64,000 nt of DNA from Glycomyces amatae (GCF_020991375.1 NZ_JAJLQZ010000022.1:1-64000), one strand, 5' to 3'; counted from the first letter of the stretch, positions 38,763 through 52,963 are shown. Program-made: numbers and translations. The notes: generated from the sequence alone by a model not told the origin.

Positions 38763-40315
38763 GCGCCGAGACGAGCGGCGCCGGGGCCGGCACCGACGGC
38801 ACCGGTACCGATGGCACCGGCACCGGCGAACCCGAGTCCAGGCAGTGGAAGTTCCCCACCGCCTACACCGTGCTCGCCGTCGTCACCCTCGCCGTCTGGG
38901 CCCTCGCCTTCGTCATCCCGCCCGGCCGGTACGCCCTCGACGACGAGGGCCGCCCCGTCCAGGGCTCCTACGAGCGGATCGACGGCGACCAGTCCTTCGG
39001 CGACCGCCTCTACGACCTGTTCCTCTCCCCGGTCAACGGCCTCTACGGCGTCCAGGACCCCGCCACGGGCCTGGTCGCCCCCGGCAACACCGGCGACCTC
39101 TACGGCGCGGTCTCGGTGTTCCTCTTCGTGCTCGCCGTGGGCGCCTTCATCACCGTCACCTTCGCCACCGGCGCCCTCGACCGCGGCATCGGCCGCCTCG
39201 CCCACCGCCTGCGCGACCGCGGCATCCTCCTCGTCCTCGGCGTCATGGTCGTCTTCGCGATCGCCGGCACCGTCGAGGGCTTCGCCGAGGAGACCCTCGG
39301 CTTCTACGCCCTGCTGGTGCCCCTGACCCTCGCGCTCGGCTACGACCGCATGACCGCCGTCGGCGCGATCATCCTCGGCGCGGGCGTCGGCGTCCTGTGC
39401 TCCACCGTCAACCCCTTCGCCACCGGCACCGCCTCCTCCGCCGCGGGCGTCGCCATCGGGGACGGCATCGGCCTGCGCCTGGCGATGCTCGTCGTCCTCA
39501 CCGCCGCCACCATCGGCTACGTCCTCTGGTACGCCCGGCGCGTCAAGAAGGACCCCGCCAAGTCCCTCTCGGGCTGGCAGGACGGCGACCGCGAGGCGAG
39601 CGCCTCCGAAGCGCCCGTGCCCGACCCGCTCACCGGCCGCCAGCGGTTCGCGCTCTGGTTCGTCGCCCTCACGTTCCTGTTCATGATCTTCGCGATCATC
39701 CCGTGGGCCTCCGTGGTCGAAGGGCCCGACGCCGCGTCCTACCCGTGGCAGCTCGACTGGTACTTCCCCGAGCTCACCGCCATGTTCCTGGTCGCCGCGG
39801 TGGTCACCGGCATCGTCGCAGGGCTCGGCGAGGAGGGCCTGACGTCGAAGATCGTCGCCGGGTTCGGCGACTTCGTCGGCGCGGGCCTGGTCATCGTCCT
39901 CGCCCGCGGCGTCACCGTCATCATGAACAACGCCCACATCACCGACACGGTCCTGCACTCCCTCGAAGGAGTGGTCTCGGGGACCTCCTCGGGCGTCTTC
40001 GCCGTCGCGGTCTTCGTCGTGAACATCCCGCTGGCGTTCCTCATCCCCTCCACCTCCGGGCACGCCACGCTCGCCATGCCGATCATGGCGCCCCTGGCCG
40101 ACTTCGCGGGCGTCCCGCGCTCCCTGGTGATCACCGCCTGGCAGTCCGCCAGCGGCTGGATGAACCTCATCGCCCCGACCACCGCCGTCGTCATGGGCGG
40201 CCTCGCCCTGGCGAAGGTCCGCTACGACCGCTACCTGCGCTTCGTCGCCCCGCTGCTCCTGATCCTCTTCGTGCTCGTCTGCGCCTTCCTGGTGCTCGGC
40301 GCCGCCGCCTCCTGA
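38759..40315 (+). CDS. YfcC-family membrane transporter
   Basis: A 518-residue, roughly twelve-helix protein of the YfcC/DcuC-like group, annotated in relatives as basic-amino-acid or C4-dicarboxylate carriers. The C-terminal IPLAFLIPSTSGHATLAMPIMAPL and WMNLIAPTTAVVMGGLALA patterns are typical. A Gly/Thr-rich N-terminus (1-25) precedes the first helix. ATG 38759 overlaps the peptidase stop, so uptake and peptide cleavage may be linked. The substrate is not evident. Confidence 0.88.
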   Translation: MSAETSGAGAGTDGTGTDGTGTGEPESRQWKFPTAYTVLAVVTLAVWALAFVIPPGRYALDDEGRPVQGSYERIDGDQSFGDRLYDLFLSPVNGLYGVQDPATGLVAPGNTGDLYGAVSVFLFVLAVGAFITVTFATGALDRGIGRLAHRLRDRGILLVLGVMVVFAIAGTVEGFAEETLGFYALLVPLTLALGYDRMTAVGAIILGAGVGVLCSTVNPFATGTASSAAGVAIGDGIGLRLAMLVVLTAATIGYVLWYARRVKKDPAKSLSGWQDGDREASASEAPVPDPLTGRQRFALWFVALTFLFMIFAIIPWASVVEGPDAASYPWQLDWYFPELTAMFLVAAVVTGIVAGLGEEGLTSKIVAGFGDFVGAGLVIVLARGVTVIMNNAHITDTVLHSLEGVVSGTSSGVFAVAVFVVNIPLAFLIPSTSGHATLAMPIMAPLADFAGVPRSLVITAWQSASGWMNLIAPTTAVVMGGLALAKVRYDRYLRFVAPLLLILFVLVCAFLVLGAAAS

Positions 40316-40347
40316 GCAGGAGCGCTGCGCCGCTGTTCACAGCCGGT

Positions 40348-40376
40348 GCGGGCGGGAAGGGCCGGTGCCCGCCCGC
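40348..40376 (+). terminator. Hairpin terminator after the transporter gene
   Basis: GCGGGCGGG (40348-40356) pairs with CCCGCCCGC (40368-40376), 32 nt after the stop and before the efp promoter region. Confidence 0.6.
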
Positions 40377-40432
40377 CCGCTACCATTGACGGTCGGTCAA
40401 GTCAGAACCTCTACCGAAAGAGACGAACGCCC

Positions 40433-40990
40433 GTGGCATCCACGAACGACCTCAAGAACGGCATGGTGCTCAACCTGGAGGGCCAGCTCTGGCAGGTCCA
40501 GGAATTCCAGCACGTCAAGCCCGGCAAGGGCCCGGCGTTCGTGCGCACCACCCTCAAGCAGATCCCCTCGGGCAAGATCGTCGACAAGACCTTCAACGCC
40601 GGCACCAAGGTCGACACCGCGAACGTCGACCGCCGCACCATGAGCTACCTCTACAAGGAGGGCGAGGACTTCGTGTTCATGGACATGGAGTCCTACGAGC
40701 AGTTCCCGCTCGGCCCCGCCCTGGTCGGCGACGCCGCCAAGTTCATGCTGGAGAACTCCGAGGTCACCGTCGCCTGGCACGACGGCAAGGCGCTCTCGGT
40801 CGAGCTGCCCGCCTCGGTCGAGCTCGTCATCACCTACACCGAGCCCGGCCTCCAGGGCGACCGCTCCTCCGGCGGCACCAAGCCCGCCACCGTCGAGACC
40901 GGCGCCCAGGTCCTGGTGCCGCTGTTCATCGACAACGGCGAGAAGATCAAGGTCGACACCCGCGACGGCAAATACCTCTCCCGGGCATAG
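40433..40990 (+). CDS. efp: Translation elongation factor P
   Basis: EF-P, 185 residues, helps the ribosome through polyproline stretches. The tip loop [12 protein letters not shown] carries Lys32 at the site modified in other bacteria; no modification enzyme is visible here. The C-terminal region with [15 protein letters not shown] and [16 protein letters not shown] is typical. The start is GTG 40433. nusB begins two bases after the stop. Confidence 0.97.
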   Translation: MASTNDLKNGMVLNLEGQLWQVQEFQHVKPGKGPAFVRTTLKQIPSGKIVDKTFNAGTKVDTANVDRRTMSYLYKEGEDFVFMDMESYEQFPLGPALVGDAAKFMLENSEVTVAWHDGKALSVELPASVELVITYTEPGLQGDRSSGGTKPATVETGAQVLVPLFIDNGEKIKVDTRDGKYLSRA

Positions 40991-40992
40991 GC

Positions 40993-41499
40993 GTGGGGAA
41001 CCAGCAGCACGGACCCTCACGACTCTCCGCCCGCACCAAATGGCGGATGCGCGCCGTCGAGATCCTGTACGAGGCCGAGAGCCGCGACGTCGAGCCCTCG
41101 AAGGTCCTCGCCGAGCGCGCGTCCCGGGCCTTCGACGATCCCGAGGCCCCGCGTCTGCCCGCTTACGCCGAGACGCTCGTGCGCGGCGTGGCCGAGCAGC
41201 TCGACGAGCTGGACGACGCCATCGGCCGGGCCGCCTCCGGCTGGGCCGTCGAGCGACTCCCCGCCGTCGACCGCAACGTCCTGCGCGTGGGCCTCTACGA
41301 GATCCGCCACGTCGACGACGTCGACACGGCGGTGGCCATCAAGGAGGCCATGCGCGTCGCCGAGCAGATCGGCTCCTCCGACGACACCTCGTTCGTCAAC
41401 GCCGTCCTCGACGCGGCCGCCAAGGCCGCCCCGAAGCCGGAAGAGGACGTGCCGGGCTGGAACCGGGTCGCCTTGGACGAGGACCGGGACGAGTTCTAG
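40993..41499 (+). CDS. nusB: Transcription antitermination factor NusB
   Basis: NusB, 168 residues, binds boxA RNA with NusE (S10) during rRNA transcription. The start of the fold (SARTKWRMRAVEILYEAESRD) and the C-terminal VAIKEAMRVAEQIGSSDDTSFVNAVLD region match the family. GTG 40993 lies two bases after efp. The C-terminal tail after about 150 is acidic and variable. Confidence 0.95.
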   Translation: MGNQQHGPSRLSARTKWRMRAVEILYEAESRDVEPSKVLAERASRAFDDPEAPRLPAYAETLVRGVAEQLDELDDAIGRAASGWAVERLPAVDRNVLRVGLYEIRHVDDVDTAVAIKEAMRVAEQIGSSDDTSFVNAVLDAAAKAAPKPEEDVPGWNRVALDEDRDEF

Positions 41500-41500
41500 A

Positions 41501-41643
41501 GCGAAGGCGGCCGGGGCCCCCTGAGCCCGGTCAGGCCATGCGGTGCCGCAGGCGAAGTGAAAGCGGCCGGGGCCCGTTCCGGTGAGCGTGGTCGGGGTCC
41601 GGGCGCGTCGGTGCCGCAGGCGAAGTGGAAGCGGCCGGGCCCC
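41501..41643 (+). repeat. Repeated terminator-arm units between nusB and bldD
   Basis: The block GCGAAG followed within a few bases by a G/C run (about GCGGCCGGGGCCC) occurs near 41501, 41552 and 41620. The last two belong to 68-bp units starting at 41542 and 41610. Three left arms thus face a single right arm at 41651-41665. The first copy has a 17-bp shorter unit. Confidence 0.75.
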
Positions 41644-41665
41644 CCGATCCGGGGCCCGGCCGCTT
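41629..41665. terminator. Bidirectional terminator between nusB and bldD
   Basis: AAGCGGCCGGGCCCC (41629-41643) and GGGGCCCGGCCGCTT (41651-41665) form a perfect 15-bp stem with a 7-nt loop, between convergent genes. AA on one side and TT on the other suit both directions. Confidence 0.8.
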
Positions 41666-41688
41666 CCTCGTCTTCGAGGGGTGGGGCG

Positions 41689-42189
41689 CTACTCGCCGTC
41701 CGAGGCGAAGAACGCCTGGAGGTCGTGCACGAGGACGCCGTAGTCCTCGAGCTTCTCGATCAGGCCCGAAGGCGTGGTCGAGTAGACCACCGCGAGGGTG
41801 TAGAGGTCGTCGGCGCGGATCGAGAGGATCCGGCCGTTGTAGTCGCCGCGGCGCTGCTGGATGGAGCGCGCCAGCTTGGCCACGTGCTCCAGCTCGGGGT
41901 CGGGGTGGTCGTAGAGCGCCTCGAGGTTGAGGACGATCTTCTCGGCCTGCTCGACCGGCAGCGGCACGCCCTCGGGGAGCAGCTCGGAGACCGGGATCCG
42001 GTAGAAGTCGGCCAACTCGGCGAGGCGGCTGACCGTGATGGACCGGTCGCCCCGCTCGTAGGAACCGATGACGACGGCCTTCCACTTGCCGCCGGACTTG
42101 TCCTCGACGCCTTGCAGCGACAGCCCCTGCTGCATGCGGATGTCACGCAGCCGGTTGCCGAGCGCCTTGGCGTAGTCAGATGTCGCCAT
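41689..42189 (-). CDS. bldD: Developmental master regulator BldD
   Basis: BldD, 166 residues, represses sporulation genes in filamentous actinomycetes when bound to c-di-GMP. An Xre-like helix-turn-helix fills about 6-70 (LGNRLRDIRMQQGLSLQGVEDKSG). The c-di-GMP signature RxD-x8-RxxD is intact: R114, D116, R125 and D128. The start ATG 42189 gives MATSDYAKALG; a TAGGAT -10-like box lies at 42229-42224 on the same strand. Its presence implies a mycelial, differentiating life style. Confidence 0.96.
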   Translation of the reverse strand: MATSDYAKALGNRLRDIRMQQGLSLQGVEDKSGGKWKAVVIGSYERGDRSITVSRLAELADFYRIPVSELLPEGVPLPVEQAEKIVLNLEALYDHPDPELEHVAKLARSIQQRRGDYNGRILSIRADDLYTLAVVYSTTPSGLIEKLEDYGVLVHDLQAFFASDGE

Positions 42190-42373
42190 GCTGGGATCAA
42201 CTCCAATTTTCGGTACGAGAGGAATCCTATTGTTGACTACGGTCGGTGACCATCGGCCGTTGGGGTGCCCCCAAACAGTGTTCTTCGTCGCGTGGACCCC
42301 TCGCAACCGCCAGGCAAACCTTACTAAACCCGTCATCATGCCGCGTATCGGCGCCCTGCATTTGGGATCGGTC

Positions 42374-42402
42374 TTTACGCTCCGTCACCGGCGACGTAGG
42401 AT
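42374..42402 (+). promoter_or_regulatory. Candidate promoter of the pyr operon
   Basis: TTTACG (42374-42379) and TAGGAT (42397-42402) lie 17 bp apart, about 60 nt before the pyrR start. The leader is short and shows no obvious terminator/antiterminator pair. Confidence 0.5.
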
Positions 42403-42461
42403 GGCCCGCGACGAAACCGTTCTTTAACAGACCGTCCAGTGAGGCGGAGAAGGAGGTTCGC

Positions 42462-43040
42462 GTGGTTTCCCCTGCCCTCAGGCAGAACGAGGAAGACCCG
42501 TCGGGCAAGCACATCCTCGCGGCCGACGACATCGGCCGCATCCTCGACCGGATCGCCCACCAGATCCTCGAGAAGACCAAGGGCGCCCCCGACACCATGC
42601 TCCTGGGCATCCCCACGCGCGGCGTCGCCCTCGCGGGCCGCCTCGCCGACCGCATCAGGCGCTTCGCCGACCTCGACGTCCCCGCCGGGACGCTCGACAT
42701 CACCCTCTACCGGGACGACCTGCGCCGCAACGCCCTCCGGGCCCTCGGCCCGACCGAGCTGCCGCCCGGCGGCGTGGACGACCAGCGCGTCATCCTCGTC
42801 GACGACGTCCTCTACTCCGGGCGCACCGTGCGCGCCGCGCTCAACGCCCTCTACGACCTGGGCCGGCCCGCCAGCGTCCAGCTCGCCATCCTGGTCGACC
42901 GCGGCCACCGCGAGCTGCCCATCCGCGCCGACTACGTCGGCAAGAACATCCCCACCGCCCGCGACGAGAACGTGGCCGTGCGCCTGGTCGAGTACGACGG
43001 CCTCGACGCGGTGGTGCTGACCGGAGGCCGGGAGCGATGA
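42462..43040 (+). CDS. pyrR: Pyrimidine operon regulator / uracil phosphoribosyltransferase PyrR
   Basis: PyrR, 192 residues, binds pyr mRNA when UMP is high. It has the PRPP loop [13 protein letters not shown] and the family [19 protein letters not shown] start. AAGGAGG lies six bases before GTG 42462. With no attenuator visible, control may work by masking the ribosome site, as reported for mycobacterial PyrR. The stop overlaps pyrB. Confidence 0.95.
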   Translation: MVSPALRQNEEDPSGKHILAADDIGRILDRIAHQILEKTKGAPDTMLLGIPTRGVALAGRLADRIRRFADLDVPAGTLDITLYRDDLRRNALRALGPTELPPGGVDDQRVILVDDVLYSGRTVRAALNALYDLGRPASVQLAILVDRGHRELPIRADYVGKNIPTARDENVAVRLVEYDGLDAVVLTGGRER

Positions 43041-43957
43041 AGCACCTGCTCACCACCAAGGACCTGACCCGCGACGAGGCCGAGCTCATCCTCGACGTCA
43101 CCGAGCAGATGGCCGAGGCCGTCACCGGGCGCGAGGTCCCCAAGCTCCCCGCGCTGCGCGGGCGCACCGTCGTCAACCTCTTCTACGAGGACTCCACGCG
43201 CACCCGCACCTCCTTCGAGACCGCCGCCAAGCGCCTCAGCGCCGACGTCGTCAACTTCGCGGCCAAGACCTCCAGCGTCAACAAGGGCGAGAGCCTGCGC
43301 GACACCGCGCTCACCCTCCAGGCCATGGGCGCCGACGCCGTCGTCATCCGCCACCCCGCCGCGGGCGCCCCGCAGCGGCTCACCGAGTGGCTCGACGGCG
43401 CGGTCCTCAACGCCGGGGACGGCACCCACGCCCACCCGACGCAGGCCCTGCTCGACGCCTACACCATGAAGCGGCGCCTCGGCGGCGTCGAGGGCCGCAC
43501 CGTCGCGATCGTCGGCGACATCCTCCACTCGCGGGTCGCCCGCTCCAACGTGTGGCTGCTGTCCAAACTGGGCGCCAACGTGCGCCTGATCGGCCCGCCC
43601 ACCCTGCTGCCCAAGGACATCGACGGGTGGCCGGTCGAGATCGGCTACGACCTCGACGCGAGCCTCAAGGGCGTCGACGCGGTCATGATGCTGCGCGTCC
43701 AGCGCGAGCGCCAGAACGCGGCGTTCTTCCCGACCGCGGGCGAGTACTCCCGCCTCTACGGGCTCGACGAGCGCCGCCTGGCGCTCCTGCCCGACCACGC
43801 GATCGTCATGCACCCCGGCCCGATGAACCGCGGCATGGAGATCGCCGCCACCGTCGCCGACTCGCCCCGCGCCACCATCACCGAGCAGGTGACCAACGGC
43901 GTCTGGGTCCGCATGGCCGTCCTCTACCTCCTCCTCACGAACGGAGAAGCCCGGTGA
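43037..43957 (+). CDS. pyrB: Aspartate carbamoyltransferase catalytic subunit
   Basis: PyrB, 306 residues, joins carbamoyl phosphate and aspartate. The carbamoyl-phosphate loop is [12 protein letters not shown]; other markers are [20 protein letters not shown] and [11 protein letters not shown]. There is no regulatory PyrI gene nearby, as usual in this phylum. ATG 43037 overlaps the pyrR stop and its own stop overlaps the pyrC GTG. Confidence 0.97.
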   Translation: MKHLLTTKDLTRDEAELILDVTEQMAEAVTGREVPKLPALRGRTVVNLFYEDSTRTRTSFETAAKRLSADVVNFAAKTSSVNKGESLRDTALTLQAMGADAVVIRHPAAGAPQRLTEWLDGAVLNAGDGTHAHPTQALLDAYTMKRRLGGVEGRTVAIVGDILHSRVARSNVWLLSKLGANVRLIGPPTLLPKDIDGWPVEIGYDLDASLKGVDAVMMLRVQRERQNAAFFPTAGEYSRLYGLDERRLALLPDHAIVMHPGPMNRGMEIAATVADSPRATITEQVTNGVWVRMAVLYLLLTNGEAR

Positions 43958-45267
43958 CCGACCTCCTCATCAAGAGCGCCGACCTGATCGGCAGGGGACG
44001 CCAGGACGTCCTCGTCCGCGACGGCCGCGTCGCCGAGATCGGCTCGATCGACGCCAAGGGCGCCGAGACCGTCGACGCCGACGGCCTGGTCCTCCTGCCC
44101 GGCCTGGTCGACCTCCACACGCACCTGCGCGAGCCCGGCCGCGAGGACGCCGAGACCGTCCACACCGGCACCCGCGCCGCCGCCAAGGGCGGCTACACCG
44201 CCGTGTGCGCCATGGCGAACTCCCACCCCGTGGCGGACACCGCCGGGGTCGTCGAGCAGGTCGCCGCGCTGGGGCGCGCCGCCGGGTACGCCGACGTCCA
44301 GCCCATCGGCGCCGTCTCCGTCGGCCTCGCAGGCGAGCGGCTCGCCGAGATCGGCGCGATGGCCCACTCGGCGGCGAAGGTGCGCATGTTCTCCGACGAC
44401 GGCCACTGCGTGTCCGACCCGGTCCTCATGCGCCGCGCCCTCGAGTACGTCAAGACCTTCGGCGGGCTCGTCGCCCAGCACGCCGAGGAGCCGCGCCTGA
44501 CCGAGGGCGCCCAGATGAACGAGGGCGCCGTCTCGGCCGAGCTCGGCCTGCCAGGCTGGCCCGCGGTCGCCGAGGAGGCGATCATCGCCCGCGACGTGCT
44601 CCTCGCCGAGTACACCGGCGCGCGCGTCCACTTCTGCCACGTCTCCACCGCCCGGAGCGTCGACATCATCCGCGAGGCGAAGGCCCGCGGCGCCAAGGTC
44701 ACCGCCGAGGTCTGCCCGCACCACCTGCTGCTGACCGACGAGGCCGCCCGCAGCTACGACCCCGTCTACAAGGTCAACCCGCCGCTGCGGCGCGAAGCCG
44801 ACGTCGCGGTCCTGCGCGCCGCCCTCGCCGAGGGCGTCATCGACGCCGTCGCCACCGACCACGCCCCGCACGCCCCGCAGGACAAGCAGTGCGAGTGGGC
44901 CGCCGCGCGGCCCGGGATGCTCGGCCTGGAGACCGCCCTGTCGATCAGCGTGCTCGCCCTCGGCGGGCCGGCCGGCGTCGACTGGGACGTCCTCGCCGAG
45001 CGCACCTCGCGCACCCCGGCGCGCATCGCCGGGCTCGAGGCCCACGGCCGCGACCCCCGGCCGGGCGCCGAGGCCAACTTCACCCTCGTGGACCCCGCCG
45101 CGACCTGGACCGTCGTCCCCGAAGGACTCGCGTCCCTGTCGCGGAACACCCCCTACGCCGGGATGGAACTCCCGGTCACCGTCCAGGCGACGTTCCTGCG
45201 CGGGCGCGCCACCGTCTTGAACGGCGCAGTGCTTCCGAACGACAGCGAAGAGGAGACGACCGAATGA
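43954..45267 (+). CDS. pyrC: Dihydroorotase
   Basis: PyrC, 437 residues, is a zinc amidohydrolase that closes the dihydroorotate ring. Zinc ligands appear in [30 protein letters not shown] and ATDHAPHA. The length and motif set are of the class I (long) type found in Gram-positive bacteria. The start is GTG 43954, within the pyrB stop; the stop overlaps carA. Confidence 0.96.
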   Translation: MTDLLIKSADLIGRGRQDVLVRDGRVAEIGSIDAKGAETVDADGLVLLPGLVDLHTHLREPGREDAETVHTGTRAAAKGGYTAVCAMANSHPVADTAGVVEQVAALGRAAGYADVQPIGAVSVGLAGERLAEIGAMAHSAAKVRMFSDDGHCVSDPVLMRRALEYVKTFGGLVAQHAEEPRLTEGAQMNEGAVSAELGLPGWPAVAEEAIIARDVLLAEYTGARVHFCHVSTARSVDIIREAKARGAKVTAEVCPHHLLLTDEAARSYDPVYKVNPPLRREADVAVLRAALAEGVIDAVATDHAPHAPQDKQCEWAAARPGMLGLETALSISVLALGGPAGVDWDVLAERTSRTPARIAGLEAHGRDPRPGAEANFTLVDPAATWTVVPEGLASLSRNTPYAGMELPVTVQATFLRGRATVLNGAVLPNDSEEETTE

Positions 45268-46413
45268 GCAGCAGGGCACCAGCGATCCTCGTCCTCGAGG
45301 ACGGCCGCGTCTTCCGCGGCGAAGCGTTCGGCTCGGTCGGCGAGACCTTCGGCGAGGCCGTCTTCAGCACCGGCATGACCGGCTACCAGGAGACCCTCAC
45401 CGACCCGTCCTACTACGGGCAGGTGGTCGCCCAGACCGCGCCGCAGATCGGCAACACCGGCTGGAACGACGAGGACGACGAGTCCCGCCGCATCTGGGTC
45501 GCCGGGTACGTCGTGCGCGACGCCTCCCGCATCACCTCGAACTGGCGCGCCGAGCGCGGCCTGGAGGACGAGCTCGCCTCCCAGGGCGTCGTCGGCATCT
45601 GCGAGGTCGACACCCGCGCCCTCACCCGGCACCTGCGCGAGGCCGGCGCCATGCGCGTGGGCATCTCCTCCCGCTCGACCGACGTCGAGGAACTCCTCGC
45701 GAAGGTCCGCATCAGCCCGCAGATGGCCGGCGCCAACCACGTCGGCGCCGTCACCGCCTCCGAGCCGTACACCTACGCGGCCGAAGGCACCGCGAAGTAC
45801 ACCGTCGCCGCCCTCGACCTCGGCATCAAGCGCAACACGCCGCGCCGCCTCGCCGCCCGCGGCATCACCACCACCGTCTACCCGGCCTACGCCACCGTCG
45901 ACCAGCTCCTCGCCGAGGGCCCCGACGCGGTGTTCCTCTCCAACGGCCCCGGCGACCCGGCCACCGCCGACCACCAGGTCGAGCTCACCCGCGAGCTGCT
46001 GCGCCGCCGCGTCCCGGTCTTCGGCATCTGCTTCGGCAACCAGATCCTCGGCCGCGCCCTCGGCCTGGGCACCTACAAGCTCAAGTACGGGCACCGCGGC
46101 ATCAACCAGCCCGTGCTCGACCGCCACACCGAGAAGATCGAGATCACCGCCCACAACCACGGCTTCGCCTTGGCGGCGCCGGAGTCGGGGGAGTTCTTCG
46201 AGACCGAGTTCGGCCGCGTCCAGGTGAGCCACGTGTGCCTCAACGACGACGTCGTCGAGGGCCTCACCTGCCTCGACGTGCCCGCCTACTCCGTGCAGTA
46301 CCACCCCGAGGCCGCCGGCGGGCCGCACGACGCCGACTACCTGTTCGACCGCCTGATCGAACTCATCGACACTCAACACGGCGGAGCCGTGAACAGCAAG
46401 GGGGCCAAGGCCG

Positions 46414-46421
<8 letters not shown>
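45264..46421 (+). CDS. carA: Carbamoyl-phosphate synthase small subunit
   Basis: CarA, 385 residues, releases ammonia from glutamine for CarB. The N-terminal half has [20 protein letters not shown]; the class I amidotransferase half has the nucleophile Cys in VFGICFGNQ and the His/Glu pair in YHPEAAGG. The reading frame overlaps carB by eight bases, which suggests tight coupling of the two subunits. Confidence 0.96.
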
Positions 46422-49770
<3,349 letters not shown>

Positions 49771-49833
49771 GGCAGTGCCGGGTGAGCGGCCACGAGTCGC
49801 TCACCCGGCGCGTTGACGTATACAGGAATGACC

Positions 49834-50907
49834 ATGCTGTACCAGAATCTGGCCCGCCCGGTCCTGTTCCGGATCGGACGCGGCGACGCCGAGCGGGCGC
49901 ACGAGTTCACGCTGCGCTGGCTCACCAGGCTGTCCGGGCAGCGCCAGGCCCGCAACGCCCTCATCAAGCTCAACCGGGTCAGCGCCCCCGTCACCGTCTG
50001 CGGCATCCCCTTCCCCAACCCCGTCGGCCTCGCCGCCGGCATGGACAAGAACGGCGTCGCCGTCGGCGCCTGGCCCGCCCTCGGCTTCGGCTTCGCCGAG
50101 ATCGGCACCGTCACCGCCCTGCCCCAGCCCGGCAACCCCCAGCCGCGCATGTACCGGATGCCCCGCTCCCAGGGCATCGTCAACCGCATGGGCTTCAACA
50201 ACAACGGCGCCCAGGCCCTGGCCATGCGCCTCTCGGCCGCCCCGGCCGTGAACTGCCCCCTCGGGATCAGCATCGGGAAGTCCAAGGACGTGCCGCTCGA
50301 GGGCGCGGTCGAGGACTACCTCCAGTCGATGCGGTTCCTCTACCCCTTCGCCGACTACTTCGCGGTCAACGTGTCCTCGCCCAACACCCCGGGCCTGCGC
50401 AGCCTCCAGGACGCCGGGGCCCTCAGGGCCCTGCTGGGGGCGCTGCGGGACGAGGGGGCGCGCCTGGCCGCCGGGCGCCCCGTGCGCCCGGTCCTGGTCA
50501 AGATCGCCCCCGACCTCACCGAGCCGGCCATGGCCCAGCTCCTGGAGGTCTGCCTCGAGTCCGGCGTCGCGGGCGTCATCGCCACGAACACCACGCTCGG
50601 GCGCGACGGGGTCGACCCGGTCGAGGACGCGATCGCGGCCGAGCCCGGCGGCATGTCCGGCAGGCCCCTGTCCGCGGTCGCCCGCGAGATCGTGCGCTTC
50701 GTCCACCGCGAGACCGGCGGCCGCCTGCCCATCATCGGCTCGGGCGGGGTCATGACCGCCGACGACGCCCAGGCGATGTTCGACGCCGGGGCCAGCCTCG
50801 TCCAGTTCTACTCCGGGCTCGTCTTCAACGGGCCCGGCGTGGTGCGCCGCAGCGTGCGCCGCTACAAGAAGTCCACCGCCCGCCGCGGAGCCACCGCCCG
50901 CCCCTGA
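49834..50907 (+). CDS. pyrD: Dihydroorotate dehydrogenase, class 2 (quinone)
   Basis: PyrD, 357 residues, oxidises dihydroorotate and passes electrons to quinone at the membrane. The N-terminal [26 protein letters not shown] helix pair, [10 protein letters not shown], and the Ser-base motif [11 protein letters not shown] identify class 2. The start is ATG 49834, after AGGAAT; ATG 49828 is nearly as good. Confidence 0.95.
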   Translation: MLYQNLARPVLFRIGRGDAERAHEFTLRWLTRLSGQRQARNALIKLNRVSAPVTVCGIPFPNPVGLAAGMDKNGVAVGAWPALGFGFAEIGTVTALPQPGNPQPRMYRMPRSQGIVNRMGFNNNGAQALAMRLSAAPAVNCPLGISIGKSKDVPLEGAVEDYLQSMRFLYPFADYFAVNVSSPNTPGLRSLQDAGALRALLGALRDEGARLAAGRPVRPVLVKIAPDLTEPAMAQLLEVCLESGVAGVIATNTTLGRDGVDPVEDAIAAEPGGMSGRPLSAVAREIVRFVHRETGGRLPIIGSGGVMTADDAQAMFDAGASLVQFYSGLVFNGPGVVRRSVRRYKKSTARRGATARP

Positions 50908-50918
50908 GGAGCCTCCAC

Positions 50919-51836
50919 ATGTCAACCACCAAGGACTTCGGCGCCCGCGCCCACCGCCTGGCGCGCGAGCGCGGGCCGCTGTGCGCCGGCGTCGACCCGC
51001 ACGGCTCGCAGCTGCTGAGCTGGGGCCTCGACGACGACCTGGCGGGGGCCGAGCGGTTCGCGCTGACCCTGACCGAGGCGGTCGCGGAGCAGTGCGCGTT
51101 CGTCAAGCCGCAGTCGGCGTTCTTCGAGCGCTTCGGCTCGGGCGGCATCGCGCTGCTCGAACGGGTGATCGCCGAGTCCCGCAAGGCCGGGGCCCTGGTC
51201 ATCCTCGACGTCAAGCGCGGCGACATCGGCTCGACGATGGCCGCCTACGCCCAGGCCTACCTCGACCCGGCCTCGCCGCTGGCGGTCGACGCGATCACAG
51301 TCAGCCCGTACCTGGGCACCGGCTCCCTCCAGCCGGCCTTCGACCTCGCCTCGGCGCACGGCAAGGGCGTGTTCGTGCTGGCGCGCACCTCGAACCCCGA
51401 GGGCAAGCAGGTCCAGATGGCCAAGCGCCGCGACGGCAAGTCGGTCGCCCAGGGGATCATCGACGAGGTGGCCGCCCGCAACGGCGACGCCGAGCCGATG
51501 GGCTCGCTGGGCATCGTCATGGGCGCGACCATCGGCGCCTGCGTCAGCGAGGGCGAGGCGCGCCTGCGTGAGTCGACTTACGGAATCACCCACACCACCG
51601 TGAGCCAACGTGACTCCGCTCACGACCTGTCCCAGTTCAACGGCCCTATCCTGGTCCCGGGCATGGGCGCCCAGGGTGGTCGCCCGAGTGATCTTCCGCG
51701 CGTCCTCGGCCCGGCTGCAAACTTCGCAATACCGTCCTATTCCCGACAAATTGCACAGCCGGGACCGGCCGTGGCGAGCATTCGCACCGCCGTCGAGGCG
51801 TTGCAGGAGGAATGCCGCGCCGCGACCGGGGAATGA
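50919..51836 (+). CDS. pyrF: Orotidine 5'-phosphate decarboxylase, type 2
   Basis: PyrF, 305 residues, makes UMP. The catalytic Lys/Asp motif is LVILDVKRGDIGSTM and the N-terminal CAGVDPHG is typical of the long actinobacterial form. A frame-consistent C-terminal part (NGPILVPGMGAQGG) closes the barrel. It ends the pyr genes of the operon; pyrE is absent from the window, so that step must be encoded elsewhere. Confidence 0.95.
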   Translation: MSTTKDFGARAHRLARERGPLCAGVDPHGSQLLSWGLDDDLAGAERFALTLTEAVAEQCAFVKPQSAFFERFGSGGIALLERVIAESRKAGALVILDVKRGDIGSTMAAYAQAYLDPASPLAVDAITVSPYLGTGSLQPAFDLASAHGKGVFVLARTSNPEGKQVQMAKRRDGKSVAQGIIDEVAARNGDAEPMGSLGIVMGATIGACVSEGEARLRESTYGITHTTVSQRDSAHDLSQFNGPILVPGMGAQGGRPSDLPRVLGPAANFAIPSYSRQIAQPGPAVASIRTAVEALQEECRAATGE

Positions 51837-51984
51837 ACCGCCCCATTCCGCCTCCGGGAAATGCCCCACCCCCGGTCGCAGGCGTGTCGGACCCTGGGGT
51901 TACCGTTCCCGAGCTGGGTATGCTTCACCGATACCCGCACGTCAAGGTCCACAGGGACGAAACCATCGACTGCAAGGAGACCCC

Positions 51985-52308
51985 GTGCCGCTCCCTAAAC
52001 TGACTCCGGAACAGCGCGCCGCAGCCCTTGAGAAGGCCGCCGCGGCCCGCAAGGCCCGCGCCGAGCTCAAGGAGAAGCTGAAGTCGGGCGAGACCACCCT
52101 GGAAGCGGTCCTCAAGTCCGCTGCCACCGACGACATCTCCGGGAAGATGAAGGTCTCGGCCGTGCTCAAGGCCCTCCCGGGCATCGGCGACAAGCGCGCC
52201 GCCCAGATCATGGAGAAGCTCAAGATCGCCGACTCCCGTCGGCTGCGCGGCCTGGGCGAGCACCAGCGCGCCGCGCTTCTGGATGAATTCAAGGGCGACC
52301 AGGCCTAA
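51985..52308 (+). CDS. mihF: Actinobacterial integration host factor (mIHF)
   Basis: A 107-residue basic nucleoid protein with the mIHF pattern [27 protein letters not shown] and the helix-hairpin [33 protein letters not shown]. It bends DNA and supports phage integration and chromosome packing. GTG 51985 follows AAGGAGA. It lies 148 nt past pyrF, with room for its own promoter, and just before gmk. Confidence 0.96.
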   Translation: MPLPKLTPEQRAAALEKAAAARKARAELKEKLKSGETTLEAVLKSAATDDISGKMKVSAVLKALPGIGDKRAAQIMEKLKIADSRRLRGLGEHQRAALLDEFKGDQA

Positions 52309-52328
52309 GTTCGGGTAGTAGTAGTCGC

Positions 52329-52931
52329 GTGAGCATCGACCACCACCACGCCGCCCTCGCCCAGCGCCTGACAGTGCTCTCCGGCCCGTCCGGCGTGGGC
52401 AAGGGCAGCGTCAAGGCCCTCATCCAGGAGTACTACCCGTGGGTCTGGCTCTCCGTGAGCTGCACGACCCGCAAGCCGCGCCCGGGTGAGGTCGACGGCG
52501 CCGACTACCACTTCGTGTCGACCGAGCAGTTCGAGTCGATGATCGCCGCGGGGGAGTTCCTTGAATGGGCCTCCTACGCGGGGAACCTCTACGGAACCCC
52601 CCGCGGCCCGGTCGAGGAGCGCCTGCGCGCCGGACTCCCGGCGCTGCTGGAGATCGAACTGCAGGGCGCCCGCCAGGTCCGCCGGGCCATGCCCGACGCC
52701 CAGCTGGTGTTCCTGGCGCCGCCGTCGTGGGACGAGCTCGTCCGCCGCCTCACCGGGCGGGGGACCGAGGACGAGGCCACGATCGCGCGCCGCCTGGACG
52801 CCGCCCGCTCCGAGCTCGCGTCGGAAGCCGAGTTCGATCACACAGTCACGAACGTGTCGATCGAGCAGGCGGCCGCTGAGCTGGTAGAGTTGCTCAGTTC
52901 TCCGGCCATCGTCAAGACCGGAAGCTTCTGA
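52329..52931 (+). CDS. gmk: Guanylate kinase
   Basis: Gmk, 200 residues, phosphorylates GMP. Its P-loop is [12 protein letters not shown]; the GMP-binding [19 protein letters not shown] and [15 protein letters not shown] motifs are complete. The start is GTG 52329, 20 nt after mihF. The protein ends in IVKTGSF without extra domains. Confidence 0.96.
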   Translation: MSIDHHHAALAQRLTVLSGPSGVGKGSVKALIQEYYPWVWLSVSCTTRKPRPGEVDGADYHFVSTEQFESMIAAGEFLEWASYAGNLYGTPRGPVEERLRAGLPALLEIELQGARQVRRAMPDAQLVFLAPPSWDELVRRLTGRGTEDEATIARRLDAARSELASEAEFDHTVTNVSIEQAAAELVELLSSPAIVKTGSF

Positions 52932-52963
52932 GGCAACCACAAGTCGCACACGAAGGATTACAC

